10,866 nucleotides of DNA from Gemmatimonadota bacterium (GTDB lineage Bacteria; Latescibacterota; UBA2968; UBA8231), in assembly GCA_009845645.1 (NCBI GenBank), contig VXZF01000267.1:1-10866 (forward strand), written 5' to 3'. The notes under the pieces were generated by a model. It had not been told where the DNA came from, made no database searches, and saw only the letters and a program-made list of their open reading frames with translations. This document shows positions 1 through 5,485 of this stretch, in pieces (positions within the stretch are counted from its first letter, which is position 1; the number at the start of each line of letters is the position of its first letter). A program made the position numbers and the translations under genes.

Positions 1-193
1 AATGATGCGCCACTTCCTCGCTGGGCACCTGGGAAAAGCTGCCGACGACGAGGTGCGCGTCCAGTACGGCGGCAGCGTCAAACCCGAAAACTCAGCCGAG
101 CTTTTTGCTCAAGACAACATCGACGGGGGCTTGATTGGTGGTGCCGCGCTGGACGCCGGGCAGTTTGCCGCTATTGTGAAGGCCGCCCTTTAA
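1..193 (+). CDS. tpiA: Triosephosphate isomerase, C-terminal fragment (cut by window edge)
   Basis: Last 63 or so residues of triosephosphate isomerase, the cytoplasmic glycolytic enzyme that interconverts dihydroxyacetone phosphate and glyceraldehyde 3-phosphate. The visible part has the family's two late phosphate-binding segments: [15 protein letters not shown], and [11 protein letters not shown], the counterpart of the usual DGxLVGGASL. The catalytic Lys, His and Glu lie upstream, outside the window. An ATG at 2 is only an internal Met and is not a start. The gene ends in TAA and is followed 91 nt later by secG on the same strand, an order found in many bacteria. Identity is near certain; the upstream part cannot be judged. 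Confidence 0.95.
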   Translation, partial: MMRHFLAGHLGKAADDEVRVQYGGSVKPENSAELFAQDNIDGGLIGGAALDAGQFAAIVKAAL

Positions 194-210
194 CCTTAAA
201 TTTATATCAA

Positions 211-246
211 TTAGGAATTGGGGTGGAGGTAACTCTTAATTCCTAA
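211..246 (+). other. Hairpin in tpiA-secG spacer with Shine-Dalgarno-like loop
   Basis: Positions 211-223 pair with 234-246: nine Watson-Crick pairs (TTAGGAATT with AATTCCTAA), then G-U, G-U, G-C and G-U pairs. The 10-nt loop is TGGAGGTAAC. No T-run follows, so it does not look like an intrinsic terminator. The loop holds GGAGGT, but no start codon lies at a suitable distance. It could be an mRNA stabiliser or processing site that sets different levels for tpiA and secG. That role is inferred; only the pairing is seen. Confidence 0.45.
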
Positions 247-284
247 ATTCGTAATTACCAAAACTTGGAAGCCATCACAAGATT

Positions 285-674
285 ATGTTTGAAATTCTAT
301 TTACGATTTTTCACGTGCTGATTTGCGTGCTCCTAGTCGTGACCGTGCTCTTGCAGGCGGGCAAAGGGGGCGGCTTGGCCGGATCAATCGGCGGAGGCTT
401 GGCTTCTTCCTCGGTGTTGGGCGGCCGTACCGCAGCCACGTTTCTGACCAAGGCCACGACCGTTTTGGCCACGGCTTTTATGCTTAGCTGTTTGGTGCAG
501 TCGGTGGCCTTTCAGACGGCCGAGACCACTCCGACAACGGCGACGCAACGGACGATGGCCGAGGAACAGGTGCCAGCGGTGCCCGCCATCCCGGAAGCAG
601 AGCACCTGCTGGGCGAGCAGGAAGAGGCCGCTGAGACCTCGGCTGCTGAGGAGCCACCGGCCGAGGCTCAGTAG
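285..674 (+). CDS. secG: Preprotein translocase subunit SecG
   Basis: Small inner-membrane subunit of the SecYEG channel, which aids SecA-driven protein export. The 129-aa product has two hydrophobic segments, about residues 3-23 and 52-75. They flank the family hallmark LLQAGKGGGLAGSIGGG and a Gly/Ser-rich loop leading to GGRTAATFLTKATT. This matches the SecG pattern of a QxGKGGGL loop followed by xFLTKxT before the second helix. After residue 76 the tail is rich in Ala, Glu and Pro with no recognised domain; such tails vary widely in SecG. The ATG at 285 has only a weak Shine-Dalgarno sequence (TTGGAAG, distant), but the first helix begins right at it. The gene ends in TAG, 18 nt before the tRNA gene, so the two are probably co-transcribed. 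Confidence 0.95.
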   Translation: MFEILFTIFHVLICVLLVVTVLLQAGKGGGLAGSIGGGLASSSVLGGRTAATFLTKATTVLATAFMLSCLVQSVAFQTAETTPTTATQRTMAEEQVPAVPAIPEAEHLLGEQEEAAETSAAEEPPAEAQ

Positions 675-692
675 CAGGCCAAACTAGTTTTT

Positions 693-777
693 GCCGAAGT
701 GGTGAAATTGGTAGACACGCTGTCTTGAGGGGGCAGTGCCTTACGGCGTCGGGGTTCGAATCCCCGCTTCGGCACCA
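693..777 (+). tRNA. tRNA-Leu (anticodon GAG), CCA encoded
   Basis: Complete 85-nt class II tRNA. The acceptor stem GCCGAAG (693-699) pairs with CTTCGGC (766-772), followed by discriminator A and an encoded CCA. The D-arm is leucine-like (GTGAAATTGGTAGAC). The anticodon stem CTGTC (720-724) pairs with GGCAG, and the seven-base loop TTGAGGG places anticodon GAG at 727-729. A long variable arm (TGCC-TTAC-GGCG) and the T-arm CGGGG-TTCGAAT-CCCCG follow. It reads CUC and CUU leucine codons. The position right after secG parallels E. coli secG-leuU, which is also GAG. Confidence 0.97.
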
Positions 778-791
778 TAATGTAAGTTGAC

Positions 792-825
792 AAAGGGACT
801 GTATAAGCGCACAGTCCCTTTTTTT
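792..825 (+). terminator. Intrinsic terminator after tRNA-Leu
   Basis: An 11-bp perfect stem, AAAGGGACTGT (792-802) with ACAGTCCCTTT (811-821), encloses an 8-nt loop and runs into seven consecutive T (819-825). It ends the tpiA-secG-tRNA transcript. Read from the other strand the T-run is only three bases, so it would be a weaker stop for the converging Trm112 gene, which ends 10 nt away. Confidence 0.88.
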
Positions 826-834
826 GTGCGGACG

Positions 835-1083
835 CTAGCGGAGTGGAATAGCCTCGTCGAGCAACAGGATGGGGATTTCGTCTTGGATCGGATAGAGGTA
901 CGCGCCATCTGCGCGCACTAGGCCGCCGTCGATCTTGCCTTCTACGGTTTTACCAGCCCTATTCTTGACTTCCCCGCGTGCAATGCGGCTGTTGAGCGCG
1001 GCGATAAGTTCTTCCTCGGCGAGCGCGACCGGCTCTTTAGTCTCGGGGCAGGCGAGAATTGTCAACAGCTCTTGGTCGATCAT
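835..1083 (-). CDS. Trm112 family protein (UPF0434/YcaR-like)
   Basis: An 82-aa protein that opens with the family signature LLTILACPETKEPV and ends with DGAYLYPIQDEIPILLLDEAIPL, which corresponds to the family's LayPIrdGIPvLL strand. In eukaryotes and archaea Trm112 is a small zinc-binding activator of RNA and protein methyltransferases; bacterial members are single-domain and their partners are poorly defined. It is longer than E. coli YcaR (about 60 aa) because of an insert at roughly residues 30-58. Only one cysteine (Cys12) remains, so a zinc site of its own is unlikely. The start is set by the Shine-Dalgarno sequence GAGGAG, nine bases before the ATG. The gene ends in TAG. It stands alone and has its own promoter with an operator-like palindrome. 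Confidence 0.88.
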   Translation of the reverse strand: MIDQELLTILACPETKEPVALAEEELIAALNSRIARGEVKNRAGKTVEGKIDGGLVRADGAYLYPIQDEIPILLLDEAIPLR

Positions 1084-1110
1084 CTGATATATCTCCTCGG
1101 TAAAAAATTA

Positions 1111-1139
1111 AAGATAGACCGGTCTATTTCTAGCGACAA
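1111..1139 (-). promoter_or_regulatory. Candidate promoter of the Trm112-family gene
   Basis: On the minus strand, TTGTCG (1139-1134, four of six -35 matches) is followed after 17 nt by TATCTT (1116-1111, four of six -10 matches). Transcription would begin near 1104, leaving about 20 nt of leader with the Shine-Dalgarno sequence. The match is moderate. It gains weight because the palindrome at 1114-1127 lies across the spacer and -10, as repressor operators often do. A perfect TTGACA (1169-1164) upstream has no acceptable -10 at 16-18 nt. Confidence 0.42.
1114..1127. promoter_or_regulatory. 14-bp perfect palindrome, TetR-type operator candidate
   Basis: ATAGACCGGTCTAT is perfectly self-complementary over 14 bases. 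TAGACC/GGTCTA half-sites occur in operators of several TetR-family repressors; the NemR box is one that I recall. It overlaps the -10 and spacer of the candidate Trm112-gene promoter, a place where binding would block transcription. No TetR-family gene is in the window, so the regulator would be encoded elsewhere. Confidence 0.5.
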
Positions 1140-1244
1140 GTTCGCCGTGCAGGTGGTCTGTTTTGTCAACGGTGTATAACAAATTCTCTTTTTGTAAATA
1201 AAATAATAATAAAATGTTATAAAAATGGCCTCTTCTGTGGGACA

Positions 1245-1273
1245 TTGACATCCCCTTTTGAATTGGCTATGCT
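1245..1273 (+). promoter_or_regulatory. Sigma70-type promoter of dnaE
   Basis: A perfect -35 TTGACA (1245-1250), a 17-nt spacer and the -10 TATGCT (1268-1273, four of six matches) give one of the best promoter matches in the window. Very AT-rich DNA lies upstream (about 1181-1226). Transcription would start near 1280, leaving a leader of about 97 nt before the ATG at 1377. The 293-nt spacer 1084-1376 holds this promoter, the Trm112 promoter and operator, and nothing else I can support. Confidence 0.72.
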
Positions 1274-1366
1274 TCACCCGAGGCGATGCCCTTCCCTAGG
1301 CAGTCTGGCCCGTTGTTCGGCCGCATTCTCTAAGTTCAAAGATTTTTACTAGCGCATACAGGTAGC

Positions 1367-1376
1367 GGAGGTGATC
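1367..1376 (+). promoter_or_regulatory. Full-length Shine-Dalgarno sequence that fixes the dnaE start
   Basis: GGAGGTGATC is an exact complement of the conserved 3' end of bacterial 16S rRNA (GATCACCTCC). With five bases between GGAGG and ATG, it selects the ATG at 1377. The in-frame GTG at 1371 lies inside the site and is therefore not the start. Confidence 0.9.
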
Positions 1377-2636
1377 ATGGCTTCGGCTGATTTCGTCCAT
1401 TTACACGGTCACAGCGAATACAGTCTGCTCGATGGAGGGTGCCGGGTCGGCGATATGGCCGAGTTGGCAGCCGAGCAGGGCATGACTGCCTTGGCTATCA
1501 CAGATCACGGGAATCTCTTCGGCGTCATTGAGCACTACAAGACCTGCCAAGACGCTGGTATTAAGCCCATCATCGGCTGCGAAGTTTATGTGGCGATTGA
1601 TAGCCGCCACTTGCGTCAAGCCGCTCGCGGCTTAACCCACGGCTCCAATCACTTGGTCCTGCTGGCCAAAAACGACACCGGATACCGGAACCTGACCAAG
1701 TTAGTCTCCAAAGGCTATTTGGAGGGCTATTACTACAATCCCCGCATCGACAAAGAAATTCTGCGCCAACACGCTGAGGGACTAATCTGCCTGTCGGCCT
1801 GCGTCAGCGGCGAAGTCGCCCATCTCATTCAGCGCGAAGGCGTATCTTCGGCGGAACGAGCCGCCCGCGAGTACATGGACATCTTCGGCGACGACTACTA
1901 CCTGGAGATCCAACGCCATGGCATCGACATCGAAGCAAAAGTCAACGACGGTCTCCTGAAGTTGGAAAAAAAGCTGGGCCTACCCTTGGTTGCCACCAAC
2001 GACTACCACTTCCTGCGCGCCGAAGACCACGCGGCTCACGATGCCCTGATCTGCATCCAGACCAACAAGAAGATCGCCGAGACCAACCGCATGTGCTATC
2101 CCGATGGCCTCTATATGAAAACGCCCGAGGAGATGTACGAACTGTTCGGCGATATGCCCCATGCCCTGGAAAACACCCTCGAAATCGCCGAAAAATGCGA
2201 TGTGCAGTTCGAATTCGGCGACTTCAAGCTACCCACGTTCCCGAAGCCCAAGGGGTTTGACGACGACGGCCAATATCTTACCCATTTGGCCAACGAAGGG
2301 CTCAAACGGCGCTACGATCACATTGACGATAAGTTACAAAAGCGCCTCGACTACGAACTAAATGTCATCATCCAGATGGGGTACGCTGGCTACTTCCTCA
2401 TCGTGTGGGACTACGTCCACTTTGCCCGCAACAACGGCGTTTCTGTAGGCCCGGGTCGCGGCTCGACTGCCGGCTGCCTAGTCGCCTATGCCCTAGGGAT
2501 CACCAATACCGATCCCATCAGGTACAATCTGCTCTTCGAGCGCTTTCTCAATCCCGAGCGGGCCGCCATGCCCGATATCGTCATCGACTTTGCCGAGACG
2601 GGCCGCGACCAGATCATTCGCTACGTCATTGACTAG
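1377..2636 (+). CDS. dnaE: DnaE N-terminal part: PHP domain plus start of the palm, ending at TAG
   Basis: Residues 1-419 of the dnaE frame. The PHP (polymerase and histidinol phosphatase) domain spans roughly residues 5-280. It keeps the set expected of a metal-binding PHP: HLHGH (8-12), D19, TDH (D43, H44), E69 in IIGCEVY, H92 in NHLVLL, C142 in SACVSGE, and D209/H211 in TNDYH. E. coli DnaE has lost part of this set; species that retain it can use PHP as a proofreading 3'-5' exonuclease, as shown for mycobacterial DnaE1. The palm then begins with GYFLIVWDYV and GPGRGSTAGC. It includes D400 and D404 but has V402 (GTC, 2580-2582) in place of the middle catalytic Asp. If translation stops at the TAG, the product would be a PHP protein with an incomplete palm. 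Confidence 0.75.
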   Translation: MASADFVHLHGHSEYSLLDGGCRVGDMAELAAEQGMTALAITDHGNLFGVIEHYKTCQDAGIKPIIGCEVYVAIDSRHLRQAARGLTHGSNHLVLLAKNDTGYRNLTKLVSKGYLEGYYYNPRIDKEILRQHAEGLICLSACVSGEVAHLIQREGVSSAERAAREYMDIFGDDYYLEIQRHGIDIEAKVNDGLLKLEKKLGLPLVATNDYHFLRAEDHAAHDALICIQTNKKIAETNRMCYPDGLYMKTPEEMYELFGDMPHALENTLEIAEKCDVQFEFGDFKLPTFPKPKGFDDDGQYLTHLANEGLKRRYDHIDDKLQKRLDYELNVIIQMGYAGYFLIVWDYVHFARNNGVSVGPGRGSTAGCLVAYALGITNTDPIRYNLLFERFLNPERAAMPDIVIDFAETGRDQIIRYVID

Positions 2637-4847
2637 TACGGCGAGCACAACGTCTCCCAGGTTATCACTTTTGCCACCATGGGTGCCAAGGCCGTCATCC
2701 GCGATGTTGGCCGCGTTTTGGGCATGGATTTCGGTGAAGTAGATCGCATAGCCAAATTGGTGCCCAATGAACTCAAGATTTCCCTTGATAAAGCCATCGA
2801 CACTGTCCCCGAGCTCAAGCAGATGGCCGCAGCCTCCGACGAAAAAGGCCAGCTCATCGCCCACGCCCGCAAACTCGAAGGACTCTCACGCCACGCCTCG
2901 GTGCATGCAGCTGCGGTCATTGTAGCTCCTTCGGACCTAACCGACTTCGTTCCCCTGTACAAATCTCCCAAAGATGGCCGTATCTCCACCCAGTTCGATG
3001 GCGAGACCTGCGACGAGCTGGGTCTGCTAAAAATGGACTTTTTAGGGCTTAAGGAACTCTCCCTCATGGACGAGGCCGTCCGCCTCGTCCGCCTCCGCAT
3101 CTCCGACTTCGACCTAGAGAAAATTCCCTGGGACGACCGGGCCACTTTCGATTTGTTCGGCCGCGGCGAGACCATCGGCGTGTTTCAGTTTGAAAGCAGC
3201 GGCATGCGCGAGTACTTGAGTCAGCTCAAGCCCGACAATATCGAGGATATCATCGCCATGAACGCCCTGTACCGGCCAGGTCCTATGGAGATGATCCCGA
3301 GCTATATCGCCCGCAAGCACGGCGAGGAATCTGTGACTTACGATCACCCCGCGCTAGAGCCGATCCTCGCCGATACCTTTGGGGTACTGGTTTACCAGGA
3401 GCAGGTCATGCAGGTGGCCCAAGCCTTGGCCGGCCTGTCGCTGGGTGAGGCCTATATAATGATCAAGGCCATCGGCAAGAAAAAGCCCGAAGAGATGGCC
3501 AAAATGAAAAAGGCCTTCATTGACGGGTGCTTGGCCAATGGGGTAGATCGCAAGACTGCGGACAAGGTTTTTGCTGCGGTCGAAGTATTCTCGGGCTACG
3601 GCTTCAACCGCTCGCATTCGGCTCCTTATTCGGAAGTCGCCTACAAGAACGCCTATCTCAAGGCCAACTACCCCAAGGAGTATATGGCGGCCTCGCTGAC
3701 CATAGCGCGTAACAACACTGATACGCTCGCCGTGCTTTTGGATGGGTGCCGCCGCATGGAAATTCCGGTCCTGCCTCCAGATGCCAACGAGAGCACGCTC
3801 AACTTCACGCCGACGGACGAGGGCATTCGCTACGGCTTGGCAGCGATCAAGAACGTCGGCGAGGGCGCGGCGCAGAGCATAGTCGATACGCGGATTGCCG
3901 AAGGCCCTTTTACGACCCTCTTCGAGTTCTGCGAGCGCATTGATTTGCGCGCGGTCAACCGGCGCGTGGTCGAGAGTTTGACTGCTGCTGGCGCATTGGA
4001 CAGCCTTGAAGGCCATCGCGCACAGAAAATGGAGGCGCTAGAGCTGGCGTTAAAGGCTGCGGGTAAGGCCCAAGAAGACCGCGAGAGGGGGCAGATCAGC
4101 CTCTTCGATGGCGGCGGCTCGTCCGAATTGATAGTGCAGGAACTGCCCGAGGTCGAGGAGTGGTCCGAGCGCGAAAAGCTGGCCAAGGAACGCGACCTGT
4201 TGGGCCTTTATATCTCCAGCCATCCACTCGAGCCCTACGCCCGCGATCTCAAAAACTTCGCGCGACCCCTAAGCGAGATAGATGGACAACTCGACGGTGC
4301 GCGGCTGCGAGTCGGCGGCCTAGTCGAGGAGGTGCGCAAGCTCTTTGATCGCCGCGACAAGCCCTTTGCCTTTGTCACGCTCAAAGACCTCAACGACACG
4401 GGCGATATCGCGTTTTTTTCCGAAGCTTTTGCCAACCACCAACAGCTACTCGTGGAAGGCGAAACCATCCTCGTCGAGGGCCGCGTTTGCGAGCGCAACG
4501 GACGCCTGAGTTTACAGGCCGACAGCGCGCTGCCCCTCAAATCGGCGCGAGCGGAACTGACTGAGTCGGTCACTGTGTCGCTGCCCTACCATAAAGTGGG
4601 CGATCCCTTGCTCAGGCGATTGCGCCAACTGTGCGAGCGGTACACGGGCGATTGCGAGTTGTGGCTCCGGCTCCAAAATGGCGGCGAGCAGGACATGATG
4701 GTGCGCTCAAAGACCATTCGCGTCAATCCCTGCGACGATTTGCTGATCGGTATTGAGGAACAGATCGGCCCCCACTCCATCTGGCTACAGCCCAAAAGGC
4801 AAATAGCCGTGTCCTCCTCGGCTACTCCAGTTAAGTACAGAGCGTAA
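2637..4847 (+). CDS. dnaE: DnaE C-terminal part: palm/fingers, clamp-binding and OB domains, downstream of TAG
   Basis: Codons 421-1156 of the same frame. Third catalytic Asp equivalent: D554 in KMDFLGL (E. coli D555). Fingers region: GEAYIMIKAIGKKKPEEM (690-707), where the usual Asp and first Arg are Y693 and I696, then HSAPYSEVAYKNAYLK (747 onward). A helix-hairpin-helix-like segment (about 795-870) includes IKNVGEG. The beta-clamp-binding motif is QISLF (906-910). An OB-fold follows (about 975-1065), then a short C-terminal domain. The first Met after the stop is 2679, within TFATMGAK; no Shine-Dalgarno sequence precedes it and it sits inside a conserved motif. I therefore infer it is not an independent start, and this half would need readthrough or reinitiation to be made. 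Confidence 0.72.
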   Translation, partial: YGEHNVSQVITFATMGAKAVIRDVGRVLGMDFGEVDRIAKLVPNELKISLDKAIDTVPELKQMAAASDEKGQLIAHARKLEGLSRHASVHAAAVIVAPSDLTDFVPLYKSPKDGRISTQFDGETCDELGLLKMDFLGLKELSLMDEAVRLVRLRISDFDLEKIPWDDRATFDLFGRGETIGVFQFESSGMREYLSQLKPDNIEDIIAMNALYRPGPMEMIPSYIARKHGEESVTYDHPALEPILADTFGVLVYQEQVMQVAQALAGLSLGEAYIMIKAIGKKKPEEMAKMKKAFIDGCLANGVDRKTADKVFAAVEVFSGYGFNRSHSAPYSEVAYKNAYLKANYPKEYMAASLTIARNNTDTLAVLLDGCRRMEIPVLPPDANESTLNFTPTDEGIRYGLAAIKNVGEGAAQSIVDTRIAEGPFTTLFEFCERIDLRAVNRRVVESLTAAGALDSLEGHRAQKMEALELALKAAGKAQEDRERGQISLFDGGGSSELIVQELPEVEEWSEREKLAKERDLLGLYISSHPLEPYARDLKNFARPLSEIDGQLDGARLRVGGLVEEVRKLFDRRDKPFAFVTLKDLNDTGDIAFFSEAFANHQQLLVEGETILVEGRVCERNGRLSLQADSALPLKSARAELTESVTVSLPYHKVGDPLLRRLRQLCERYTGDCELWLRLQNGGEQDMMVRSKTIRVNPCDDLLIGIEEQIGPHSIWLQPKRQIAVSSSATPVKYRA

Positions 4848-4849
4848 CT

Positions 4850-5407
4850 ATGCGCGCAATGGCGATCAAAGGGCTTGTGAGCGGGTTGGCACTTCTAGCG
4901 TTGAGCTGTGGCTCCTCCGAGCCGCAAGGGGACAAGCTCTTCCCCCCGCAGGCTGCTAAGTGGAGCGACTATCAGGGTCAGAGCTTGGATTTGCGCGATT
5001 ACGAGGGCAAGGTCGTCTTGGTCAACTTCTGGGCGACGTGGTGCGGCCCGTGTCGCTACGAAATCCCAGCCTTAGTCGAGATGAGCAATGAGTACGATCC
5101 CGGACAGGTGGCAATCATTGGCATTTCCCTAGATCAAGGTCCCCCCGAGCACGTCCTACCCCTGATAGGCGAGTTCGTCGAGCGCTTGGCCATTAACTAC
5201 CCAGTGGTTCACGATGGCCAAGCCGAGTTACTCCGCGCCTTCTACAAAGAAAGTTTGGCTCAGGTAGGCGTGCCGCTCACCTTTATTTTTGATCGCCAAG
5301 GCCGCGTGTACAAGAGGCACCTAGGCGTGCCACGCGACAAAAGTGGGCGGCTCAATCCCCATGGAGTATTCAGCGAGGATATCGAGACCTTGTTGGCTCG
5401 CTCGTAG
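4850..5407 (+). CDS. TlpA/ResA-type thioredoxin-like lipoprotein
   Basis: A 185-aa thiol-disulfide oxidoreductase of the periplasmic TlpA/ResA type, which typically reduces disulfides in exported proteins such as apocytochromes c. Residues 1-19 form a signal peptide ending in LALS before Cys20. The lipobox is acceptable but not ideal, with Ala at -3, so membrane anchoring through Cys20 is likely. The thioredoxin fold starts near residue 38. VVLVNFWATWCGPC puts the redox pair at Cys65 and Cys68, and VGVPLTFIFD supplies the cis-proline (142). It starts 2 nt after the dnaE stop with only a weak ribosome site, which suggests translational coupling; a second in-frame ATG at 4859 is an alternative start. 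The gene ends in TAG just before a strong hairpin. Its specific partner is unknown. Confidence 0.9.
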   Translation: MRAMAIKGLVSGLALLALSCGSSEPQGDKLFPPQAAKWSDYQGQSLDLRDYEGKVVLVNFWATWCGPCRYEIPALVEMSNEYDPGQVAIIGISLDQGPPEHVLPLIGEFVERLAINYPVVHDGQAELLRAFYKESLAQVGVPLTFIFDRQGRVYKRHLGVPRDKSGRLNPHGVFSEDIETLLARS

Positions 5408-5421
5408 GACGGCGGCATATA

Positions 5422-5464
5422 GCAAAAGAAGGGATGGTCCCATGCGGACCATCCCTTCTTTTGC
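5422..5464. terminator. Bidirectional hairpin terminator between converging genes
   Basis: A perfect 19-bp stem (5422-5440 with 5446-5464) encloses a 5-nt loop (CATGC). The arms carry A-rich and T-rich ends (CAAAAGAAGGG and CCCTTCTTTTG), so either strand gives a GC-rich stem followed by a T-rich stretch. It lies 14 nt after the TlpA-like gene and 21 nt after the stop of the 97-aa gene on the other strand, so it can end both transcripts. Confidence 0.87.
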
Positions 5465-5485
5465 ATGTAGGTGATTGGGCGTTGT

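Larger units (their letters stand above)
1377..4847 (+). pseudogene. dnaE: DNA polymerase III alpha subunit gene with in-frame TAG and altered active site
   Basis: DnaE is the replicative DNA polymerase of bacteria. The frame is collinear with E. coli DnaE (1160 aa) over 1156 codons, with one interruption: TAG at codon 420 (2634-2636), where relatives usually have Lys, Arg or Met before YG. Conserved stretches such as FERFLNPER, KMDFLGL, VYQEQVMQ and GKKKPEEM make the family certain. Several nearly invariant polymerase positions are changed: PDIVIDF for PDxDxDF, GRGSTAGC for GRGSxAGS, TFATMGAK for TFGTMAAK, GEAYIMIKAIGKK for GEADxLRxAMGKK, and HSAPYSEVAYKNA for HSAAYAxVAYQTA. No frameshift is present, and the promoter and ribosome site are strong. 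It may be a decaying or polymerase-dead paralog, or a normal gene with sequence errors at some sites. Errors alone would hardly explain all the multi-codon changes. Confidence 0.7.

Noticed and set aside
1164..1169. Minus-strand TTGACA as the -35 of the Trm112-family gene
   Set aside because: The best -10 at 16-18 nt is GGCGAA or similar, which does not resemble TATAAT. The site at 1139-1111 fits better.
1080..1277. 65-aa minus-strand ORF overlapping the Trm112-gene start by ATGA
   Set aside because: Its residues are low-complexity translation of AT-rich spacer, its start lies in the dnaE -10 region, and it covers the operator and promoter of the Trm112-family gene. No ribosome site or family resemblance.
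1371..1376. GTG at 1371 as the dnaE start
   Set aside because: It lies inside the Shine-Dalgarno sequence GGAGGTGATC, which correctly positions ATG 1377.
2634..2636. TAG as a recoded sense codon (alternative genetic code or pyrrolysine)
   Set aside because: TAG is the natural stop of secG (readthrough would run into the tRNA gene), of the Trm112-family gene and of the TlpA-like gene. General reassignment is therefore unlikely, and it would not explain the D-to-V change in the same region.
2633..4186. Long antisense ORFs opposite dnaE (118-220 codons)
   Set aside because: They are shadows of a GC-rich coding frame. Their products are rich in Ser, Arg and Ala with no recognisable motif and no ribosome sites.
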